Assembly: GCA_902518355.1 (NCBI GenBank)
Contig: CABYFY010000001.1
Coordinates: forward strand, 62,001-126,000
Direction: 5' to 3'
DNA length: 64,000 bases
DNA from: an uncultured Bacteroidota bacterium
Lineage (GTDB): Bacteria; Bacteroidota; Bacteroidia; Flavobacteriales; Flavobacteriaceae
A model generated the notes under the pieces. It saw only the letters and a list, made by a program, of their open reading frames with translations, searched no databases and had not been told where the DNA came from. The translations under genes were made by a program, and so were the position numbers. Positions 57,772 to 64,000 of the stretch are shown here, piece by piece; the first letter of the stretch is position 1, and every line of letters starts with the position of its first letter.

Positions 57772-58812
57772 TTAATTGGGATAGTTCCAACCCCCTGTTT
57801 TTAGTTCTGGTAGAATGGGTATTCTAGGAAGTCTTTTAATATAATCAATTAAAATTCTGTCAACTATATCTCTCGTTTCTTGATCAAAATCTACTAAGAT
57901 TTGATTTCCACTCTTAATCCATTTAGAAATCTTCTTGGGATCTAATTTTTTTATTGTTTTATATCCCATTTTTTTTAGACAAAAAGCATTATACTTTTGC
58001 TCAAATTGATTTTTCATCGGTATAACTAATAACTTCTTTTTGAGATAAATAGCCTCGGAAGTGGTCTCAAATCCAGCATTACAGATTACACCCTCACAAG
58101 TCGAAATACTTTTAGTAAATAAATTTTGACTTATAGGTTTAAAAATTAAATTTCTATCAGTTTTTGATCTTGATACCTCTTTAGTAAAAACATGAAAATT
58201 AATATTTTTTATACCCTTTAATTTTTGAGTTATCTTTTTTACTGAGTATGAGGGAAGGTAAACCGTGTAGTGGGATAATTTTTCAGGTCTGATTTTTAAT
58301 AATCTTTTTTTTATAATTGGTGAAAAAATTTTTTTCCCTAAACTCTGATAATGAATGCCATAACCAATGCTTACGGGGCAAAAGTATTTTAAAAACAACC
58401 TAAGTAAAAAGTTGTAATTTGAAAGCTTCGGTGTTTCCGGACTAATCATAGCAAATTGATTACTCAAACCGACACATTCTTTTCCATATAATTTACAAGC
58501 CCATGCAGAAATTGGTTCAAAATCTGAGATTATCAAGTCATAATCGTTTACATTTAACGATCGTATATCTCTTATAAATTGTATTGGATTTAAGTTAACT
58601 AAAGACTTCCAAAAATCAATCCCACCTTTTTTACCAAATGCAAAACTAATACCGTTAAAATTATATTTAACCGGGTAATTAAGCTTCAAAGTTGAGTTTT
58701 TTCCGCTTACTAAAACATCTAAACTTACCCTTCTTTCAAGAATTGGTATTATCTCATTCGCACGAGAAATATGACCATTACCTGTTCCTTGAATTGCATA
58801 TAAAACTTTCAT
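57772..58812 (-). CDS. GT-B glycosyltransferase-like protein
   Basis: 346 residues of the GT-B/MurG-like fold. The start KVLYAIQGTGNGHISRANEI has the donor/acceptor GxGxGH motif, and the C-terminal donor half has STCEGVICNAGFETTSEAIY and VIPMKNQFEQKYNAFCL. It is encoded with an LpxH-like phosphoesterase in the same order in other Bacteroidota. The acceptor is not known. Its ATG overlaps the previous stop as TAATG. Confidence 0.85.
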   Translation of the reverse strand: MKVLYAIQGTGNGHISRANEIIPILERRVSLDVLVSGKNSTLKLNYPVKYNFNGISFAFGKKGGIDFWKSLVNLNPIQFIRDIRSLNVNDYDLIISDFEPISAWACKLYGKECVGLSNQFAMISPETPKLSNYNFLLRLFLKYFCPVSIGYGIHYQSLGKKIFSPIIKKRLLKIRPEKLSHYTVYLPSYSVKKITQKLKGIKNINFHVFTKEVSRSKTDRNLIFKPISQNLFTKSISTCEGVICNAGFETTSEAIYLKKKLLVIPMKNQFEQKYNAFCLKKMGYKTIKKLDPKKISKWIKSGNQILVDFDQETRDIVDRILIDYIKRLPRIPILPELKTGGWNYPN

Positions 58813-59648
58813 TATTTGAGTAAATTATAATCCTGAAGTATTTCATTAAAAAACTCGTTTATTGGTCTATTTTCTTCAGTCAAATCATATTCTGCAGGTT
58901 CAAATCTATATAACCTCCATTTATTTTTTTTGTACTCTAATGACGTTAAATTTTCAACCCAATCACCTGAATTTAAATATTTTACATTTTTACCTTTTGA
59001 TTCAAACTGCTTAATACAAGGTTCATGAATATGTCCACAAACAACTGAGTCATAGTTATTATCACCGGCTATATCAACAATTGTTTTTTCAAATTGATTA
59101 ATAAATTTTACTGCTAATTTGATTCTACCCTTTACTTTTTTTGAAAATGAATATTTTTCCTTTTTTAACAGAAGTAATATTTTATTCATTATGTGATTTA
59201 TAAGAATAAGTAAGTCATATCCGTAACCACCAAGACGTGTCAACCATTTTGAGTATTGCATGGTGACATCAAATATATCACCGTGAAAAAACCAAGTTTT
59301 TTTACCATTTAGGTCTAATACTAATTTATTTGATATTTCAAGACCTGACATTTTAAATCCAACAAGCCTTCTTAATTCCTCATCGTGATTTCCAGTTATG
59401 TAATGAACTTTTACCCCTTTTGATATCCATTTTAGGATTAATCTTATAAGTTTAGTGTGATATATATCCCAATATTTTTTTTTGAATTGCCACATATCAA
59501 TGATGTCACCATTCATTATCAACATTCTAGGCTTGACACTTTTAAGGTAGAAATATAGTTCTTTAGCTTTAGATCCAATGGACCCGAGATGGACATCCGA
59601 GATAACAATAATATCAACAGGTCTATACTTTTTATACTTATCAGCCAT
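58812..59648 (-). CDS. LpxH-like UDP-diacylglucosamine pyrophosphatase family
   Basis: 278 residues of the calcineurin-like metallophosphoesterase fold. Metal-site motifs are VISDVHLGS (D18, H20), MNGDIIDMW, TGNHDEELRR and CGHIHEPC. LpxH removes UMP from UDP-2,3-diacylglucosamine in lipid A synthesis; this is a longer relative and its exact substrate is not certain. It is coupled to the glycosyltransferase downstream. Confidence 0.87.
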   Translation of the reverse strand: MADKYKKYRPVDIIVISDVHLGSIGSKAKELYFYLKSVKPRMLIMNGDIIDMWQFKKKYWDIYHTKLIRLILKWISKGVKVHYITGNHDEELRRLVGFKMSGLEISNKLVLDLNGKKTWFFHGDIFDVTMQYSKWLTRLGGYGYDLLILINHIMNKILLLLKKEKYSFSKKVKGRIKLAVKFINQFEKTIVDIAGDNNYDSVVCGHIHEPCIKQFESKGKNVKYLNSGDWVENLTSLEYKKNKWRLYRFEPAEYDLTEENRPINEFFNEILQDYNLLK

Positions 59649-59727
59649 AATGCAAAATTAGGCTGAGTTAGGAAATTTATTTTTAAGGGAAATTTAACTA
59701 ATAGTTATTTTTATTATTAGAAATTTA

Positions 59728-60759
59728 TTATTTCGATATCTTGCTCCAATCGATTATTTTAAAGTTTTGATAACCGTCATCATTAAAGCCATCTTGGACT
59801 ACTAAAATTCCTTTTTTATATTTCGAAGTTCCCAAATTACTAACCTCAATTCCGTCAGTGTCAGAGGTACCATCTACCTCGGGCCCATCAATAATCGTAA
59901 CAAAACTTTTTAATATTAATGCGGCTCTGTCAATCAATGCATACCCATTACTACCTTGAACCGAAACAACTATACTTCCTTCCCCATCACTTTTCTCATA
60001 AAGTGCTAGACCTTCAAAATCTTTTTTAAACTTTTTGCTAACACCAAATATCATTTTTCTTTCTTCTGGAATATTTGGATCAGCATTTATCTGCCATAAA
60101 CCTTTATTTTCTTCTGCTACATAAAGTTTATTATAATATTCATCTGCTACTAGTCCTTCAATTAAGGTCTTAAATTTTAATGTTCTAATTTTTTCGATTG
60201 AAAGTTCATTTTCAATTTGATTAAGCTTCCACTGTTCAACTTTTCCGGAATCTTTATCACTAACAAAAATATATGTATCAAATTCATTTTGATAAAATGT
60301 AATTCCGTAGACATCACCCAAATCAGATGTATTATTTTTATTTAAAATTAATTCAAGAGAATTATTTTCAGTATTTAGTTTATACAATTCGATGCTATTG
60401 GTCGTTCTGTTTGACCCACAAACTAAAGGGAATGATTGACCATTTAGATTGAACTTATTAATTATATCAACATTGTTAATCCTGCCAAAAGGATAATGAT
60501 TGATTATTTTACCGTCTAATCCGTAAATAACCAAGCCATACTTTTTATCAGTCGCTATAATTAGAGAGCTATCAGGATATTGATAATTATTATAAATACA
60601 AATATCATCAGCTGCATCACCATTGGTTATTACCGGTTCAGTTTCTAAATCTGCAACCACCTCTTTAACAACGTAAGAGCCAGTAAATACTGGCTCTTGA
60701 CTATGTGTTGTTAAACTTAATACTACAAAAAAAGTAGTTAAAAAAGTAGATTTATTCAT
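59728..60759 (-). CDS. Beta-propeller phytase (3-phytase)
   Basis: 343 residues with a signal peptide (1-20) and a six-bladed propeller. Blades show DAADDICIYNNYQYPDSSLIIATDK in shortened form, KYGLVIYGLDGKIINHY, VADEYYNKLYVAEENKGLW and ALYEKSDGEGSIVVSVQGS. The final blade has VDGTSDTDGIEVSNLG. Calcium-dependent phytases of this type release phosphate from inositol phosphates outside the cell. It is encoded 3 bases after a TonB-dependent receptor. Confidence 0.92.
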   Translation of the reverse strand: MNKSTFLTTFFVVLSLTTHSQEPVFTGSYVVKEVVADLETEPVITNGDAADDICIYNNYQYPDSSLIIATDKKYGLVIYGLDGKIINHYPFGRINNVDIINKFNLNGQSFPLVCGSNRTTNSIELYKLNTENNSLELILNKNNTSDLGDVYGITFYQNEFDTYIFVSDKDSGKVEQWKLNQIENELSIEKIRTLKFKTLIEGLVADEYYNKLYVAEENKGLWQINADPNIPEERKMIFGVSKKFKKDFEGLALYEKSDGEGSIVVSVQGSNGYALIDRAALILKSFVTIIDGPEVDGTSDTDGIEVSNLGTSKYKKGILVVQDGFNDDGYQNFKIIDWSKISK

Positions 60760-60762
60760 TTT

Positions 60763-63489
60763 CTAAAAATCATATTTCAATCCAACATTCCAATTGTAAC
60801 TATAATATTCAAGTTGCATTGTTCTTTCTTTAACACCTTGGAAATATCTTAGTGGTTGATTTGTTAAATTCTTTGCTTCTGCAAAAATACTTAATTTATC
60901 TGAAAGTCTATAGGTAGCATTTAAATCAACAAAAAGTTGTTCATCATAGTACCTATCTTCCCATGGATCTCCCCCAATTTCATCTAAAGCTTCTCCTGCA
61001 AAGTTAACAGATGCTCTTACAAAAAACTTCTTGCTTTCATAAGCTAAAGATGCATTATACATGTTTTCAATTGCACCCGCAAGTGGAACATCATCTCTAC
61101 CCTCAATTCCATCAGTACTTGAGTCTGTAAAAGTATAATTAGCCATTAATGTGAAGTTTTTAAGCAGCCTAGTTTGTAATCCAAATTCAAGACCAGTAAC
61201 AGAGGCATTGGAACCATTTCTTACTTGTTCGTATTCATAATCAGGAGTACCATTATAAACATAATTTTCAGTTGTAAATGTGTATAACCAGTTATCAATG
61301 TTTTTGTAGAACGCTCCAACAGAAATTAATCCTGTTCCTCCAAAATAGTAATCAAGCATTAGGTCAAAATTATTTGACAGAGATGCTTCTAAATCAGGGT
61401 TACCTACTGCAATTTCTTCATCACTAGAAACTACCGCTTGATAAGGAACTAAGTCATAATAATTTGGTCTAGCAATACTATTGCTGTAACCCAAATTAGC
61501 AATAAACTTATCACTAAACTCGTGTTGTAAATTCAAGCTTGGAAGTATGTTTGAATATGAGTTTGATCCAGAAACACTTTCGATATCATCAACTGAATTA
61601 TAATCACCATCCTCATCATAAACCCTTCCTGTGTAATCTATATCTGTGTGTTCAAACCTTGCACCAACAACTACAGTTGTCTTATCTCCTAATTTGTCGG
61701 TAACCATAGCGTACGCTGCGGCAACTTTTTCATCAGCACTATAAATTTCCCCGGCAAATTCCTCAAATAAAATTTCACTTCCATCACCAGAGTAAAAGTC
61801 TTGAGCCCCTAACCATTCAGCAGTTGCAAAATTTCCTAGCATGTACTGATCTCCTGGCTCATAGCCATCAATTGAAGCATTAAAATAATCAGCGTCAGCC
61901 ATTGTATCAAATGGGAAACCGTCTTCAAAACCTTCCCAGAAGTCATTTCTCATTTTTTCTTTTATTTTGTACTTGGCACCAAACTTAAATTTGTCATCTC
62001 CATCATTATAAGGTAATTCAAAGTTTATTTTAGCGCTTGAATTTTCTTCTTCAGTGTATTTTTGTGCTTGTTCAAAATGTCTGAATCCATATTCAGCAGG
62101 ATCATTCCATTCATTTCCAGAAAAGTTAAATACAGGATATTCAGGATCACTCAAATCAATTGAGTTAAGTGGAACACTACTATTTTGAAACCTAACATAT
62201 CTTTCATTAGGTCTTTCTTCGCTAGCTTTAGATGTACTTACTTTCCAATCAATTTGTAAATTTCCAGCTAAGTGATCACCACCAAACGAAATTTTACTAA
62301 CTCTTTGATCTTCTAATCTTCTGTTGTCATTTATATCATCACCAATACCACCTTTTGTTTGTTTTCTAACCCTTACTCCTTCTGAAGGATCAGCTGTCCA
62401 ATCATCGATATTTGCAATTCTTACTCTAAATCTATTTTCCCAATCATCTCTGTGATTGTATATGGTCTTTAAAAATAAAGAGTTGTTATCATTTATTTCA
62501 TAATCAAGGTTTAAACCAACGCTCCTTCTTGTACGCTTTACATCATATCTTCTTATATCATGTTCTCCAATAGCGCCTTCTTCAGCCCAATCGTCTGGAT
62601 CATTCCATTCAAATTCAATATTATCCGATCCATAACTTTTGGTTTGAATAGACGTACTAAATGAGTAGCTAAGTTTATCGTTCATTTTATCTGCCATTAC
62701 AAAAGCAAAATTAGAGTTAGAACCATCTGATCTAATAGGTTCATCACCTGCTGAAAGAGTTGCAGATGCCCTGAATGAGCTTGGATTTGATCTTGTTACT
62801 AAATTAACAGAACCTCCAATAGCATCTCCTTCCATATCAGGGGTCATGGATTTGTTAACCTCTATTGTTTGAATCATGGCTGAAGGAATCAGGTCAAGTT
62901 GAACATTTCTATTATCACCCTCAGCAGACGGAATTCTATCTCCGTTAAGTGTTACAGAGTTCAATGCCGAAGCAAAACCTCTTATCACAATATTTCTAGC
63001 TTCACCTTGGTCTCCTTGCATAGACACCCCAGCAACTCTCTTTAAAACGTCACCGACATTGTCATCAGGAAATTTTCCAACCTGGTCAGCAGAAATAATG
63101 TTCGTAACGTTTAAATCAGATTTTTGCTGATTTAACCCTTTAACAATTCCACTGGAATACCCAGAGACAACAATTTCAGCTAATTCAGTAGCTGATGGCT
63201 CTAATGTAAAATCTTTTGTAGTTGTTGAGTTATCGGTTAACTCAACAGATGCAGTAGCACCTTCAAATCCTATATAGGATACTTTAATTTCAACAGAACC
63301 AGAATCCAGATTTACAAATCTGTAGAATCCGTTAAAATCAGAAACAGCACCTTTATCTCCGTCAACTATTAATGTAGCACCAGGAAGAGGAAATCCGTTT
63401 GAATCAATAACTCTACCCTTTAGGTTTGATTGCGAAAATGCAAATGTAAAAGAAAATAGAGTTAAAACAAGAAGCGTAATTTTTTTCAT
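60763..63489 (-). CDS. TonB-dependent receptor (phytase-linked)
   Basis: 908 residues. A signal peptide (1-19) is followed by CarboxypepD_reg (23-105, KGRVIDSNGFPLPGATLIVD), a plug (about 120-225, VGKFPDDNVGDVLKRVAGVS, IVIRGFASALNSVTLNGDRI) and a 22-strand barrel ending SYNWNVGLKYDF. The barrel is very acidic, with frequent D-D/E pairs. The phytase gene directly follows, so the receptor probably imports inositol phosphates or products. No SusD partner is present. Confidence 0.93.
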   Translation of the reverse strand: MKKITLLVLTLFSFTFAFSQSNLKGRVIDSNGFPLPGATLIVDGDKGAVSDFNGFYRFVNLDSGSVEIKVSYIGFEGATASVELTDNSTTTKDFTLEPSATELAEIVVSGYSSGIVKGLNQQKSDLNVTNIISADQVGKFPDDNVGDVLKRVAGVSMQGDQGEARNIVIRGFASALNSVTLNGDRIPSAEGDNRNVQLDLIPSAMIQTIEVNKSMTPDMEGDAIGGSVNLVTRSNPSSFRASATLSAGDEPIRSDGSNSNFAFVMADKMNDKLSYSFSTSIQTKSYGSDNIEFEWNDPDDWAEEGAIGEHDIRRYDVKRTRRSVGLNLDYEINDNNSLFLKTIYNHRDDWENRFRVRIANIDDWTADPSEGVRVRKQTKGGIGDDINDNRRLEDQRVSKISFGGDHLAGNLQIDWKVSTSKASEERPNERYVRFQNSSVPLNSIDLSDPEYPVFNFSGNEWNDPAEYGFRHFEQAQKYTEEENSSAKINFELPYNDGDDKFKFGAKYKIKEKMRNDFWEGFEDGFPFDTMADADYFNASIDGYEPGDQYMLGNFATAEWLGAQDFYSGDGSEILFEEFAGEIYSADEKVAAAYAMVTDKLGDKTTVVVGARFEHTDIDYTGRVYDEDGDYNSVDDIESVSGSNSYSNILPSLNLQHEFSDKFIANLGYSNSIARPNYYDLVPYQAVVSSDEEIAVGNPDLEASLSNNFDLMLDYYFGGTGLISVGAFYKNIDNWLYTFTTENYVYNGTPDYEYEQVRNGSNASVTGLEFGLQTRLLKNFTLMANYTFTDSSTDGIEGRDDVPLAGAIENMYNASLAYESKKFFVRASVNFAGEALDEIGGDPWEDRYYDEQLFVDLNATYRLSDKLSIFAEAKNLTNQPLRYFQGVKERTMQLEYYSYNWNVGLKYDF

Positions 63490-63603
63490 TTTATTATAAT
63501 TTTATAAAGTAAAGTAACACTTGATTTGTAAAGTTAGTGTTAACTAAATAAAAATATTTAGTTAACATTAATTAAGAATAAATTGATGATTATCAGCTAT
63601 ATA

Positions 63604-64000
63604 TTAAAACTTTAAACTATAGCCAATTGAAATTTCTGTACCTTGATTTCTGTATGTCCAAATTTCATCAGCGATGTTAAAAGATTCATAAACACTTTCT
63701 TTTTTACTATTTAGAATATTTTTTGCTTTAATGCTGATTGAAGATTTTCCATCATCATCTAGGTATTTAGTTAAATTGAAATTAAGACTGTGAAAAGGTA
63801 TTGTATAAACATCTGGAACAATTCCAGTACCTACCACCTCCAATGTTCTTCCTTGGACATTATAAAACAGTCCATATTGAAACCCAGTGTCTTCATTTAA
63901 AAATTCGATATTTGAATTTATTAGAAAAGGGGATTGACCTTGTAAGTCTCTGGTTGTTGAAATCGTTTCCCCATCTCTTGCAGCATTCAATCTATTATTA
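63604..64000 (-). CDS. TonB-dependent receptor, C-terminal end (partial)
   Basis: The last 132 residues of an outer-membrane barrel. The frame is open to the window edge, and the codons at 63990-63999 read N-N-R-L, so the gene begins outside. Strands such as SPFLINSNIEFLNEDTGFQY, FHSLNFNLTKYLDDDGKSSI and the terminal ISIGYSLKF show the barrel end. Same direction as the phytase-linked receptor and 114 bases upstream of it; it may belong to the same locus. Confidence 0.88.
   Translation of the reverse strand, partial: NNRLNAARDGETISTTRDLQGQSPFLINSNIEFLNEDTGFQYGLFYNVQGRTLEVVGTGIVPDVYTIPFHSLNFNLTKYLDDDGKSSISIKAKNILNSKKESVYESFNIADEIWTYRNQGTEISIGYSLKF

Noticed and set aside
16-64000. CRISPR arrays, insertion sequences, prophage genes and rRNA
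   Set aside because: No regularly spaced palindromic repeats, transposase, integrase, capsid or rRNA sequence was seen.

Overview
The window is AT-rich chromosomal DNA (roughly 30% GC by eye) from a member of the Bacteroidota, most likely a marine flavobacterium. This rests on TonB-dependent receptors with CarboxypepD_reg domains, a type IX secretion C-terminal sorting domain, AMP nucleosidase, an ATP-cone-bearing NrdB, many lipoproteins with short Leu-rich signal peptides, promoters of the TTG/TAnnTTTG type, and almost no Shine-Dalgarno sequences. No complete insertion sequence, prophage, CRISPR array or rRNA gene is visible. Two tRNA genes are present: Asn-GTT and Pro-GGG.

Layout. 0-9.8 kb is ordinary core: the end of a histidine kinase, enoyl-CoA hydratase, an unusual TonB-plug/TPR/DUF2135 secreted protein, bacilliredoxin, a ZIP metal transporter, the feoA-feoB-FeoB-associated iron operon, a SCO copper chaperone, rseP and a steroid-reductase-like membrane enzyme. 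A tRNA-Asn gene at 9.85 kb marks the start of an accessory zone (10-23 kb). There, strings of small secreted, lipoprotein and membrane genes on the minus strand share a nearly identical start module (called R1 here). R1 covers about 16 bases before the ATG plus the codons for MKKLILLLFIP. Several gene strings are also preceded by a second conserved upstream element (R2). Within this zone sit Kazal-domain lipoproteins (two copies), a TonB C-terminal domain protein, a lipoprotein acetolactate-decarboxylase homologue, OsmC, DoxX-like proteins and a carotenoid cluster (CrtI/CrtD-type desaturase, CruF-type hydratase, CrtA-like monooxygenase).

23-40 kb is a mosaic of single genes: a lamin-tail/T9SS protein, GNAT, YqhA, a CNNM/CorC-type exporter, a cluster of tiny membrane proteins with PspC, a lipoprotein close to PNGase F, a flavin monooxygenase with a PepSY protein, an acidic repeat lipoprotein, a DUF4956 protein, AMP nucleosidase, a saccharopine-dehydrogenase-like protein and cold-shock protein. 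40-51 kb holds ubiE with a PAS-UbiA fusion prenyltransferase, fasciclin and CMD proteins, an SDR/cupin pair, tRNA-Pro, MerC, a VDYKSQ-repeat protein (DUF6150/septoil-knot-like), DsbD and dCMP deaminase. 51-57 kb carries a long AT-rich leader, nrdB-nrdA and a PiT phosphate transporter. 57-64 kb has a GT-B glycosyltransferase with an LpxH-like phosphoesterase, a beta-propeller phytase with its TonB-dependent receptor, and part of a second receptor.

How the genes work together. Iron and metal handling (Feo, ZIP, SCO, MerC), nucleotide supply (NrdAB, dCMP deaminase), menaquinone steps (UbiE, UbiA-type enzyme) and phosphorus scavenging (phytase, receptor, PiT) form recognisable modules. The most unusual structure is the R1/R2 array. 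R1 copies lie just after the stop codon of one gene and at the start of the next. Three copies encode tiny leader peptides that overlap the next start codon, and one supplies the C-terminus of the preceding protein. The arrangement suggests a repeated translation-start and secretion module through which small genes have been exchanged or duplicated. All identifications are from reading the sequence; no database search was run.
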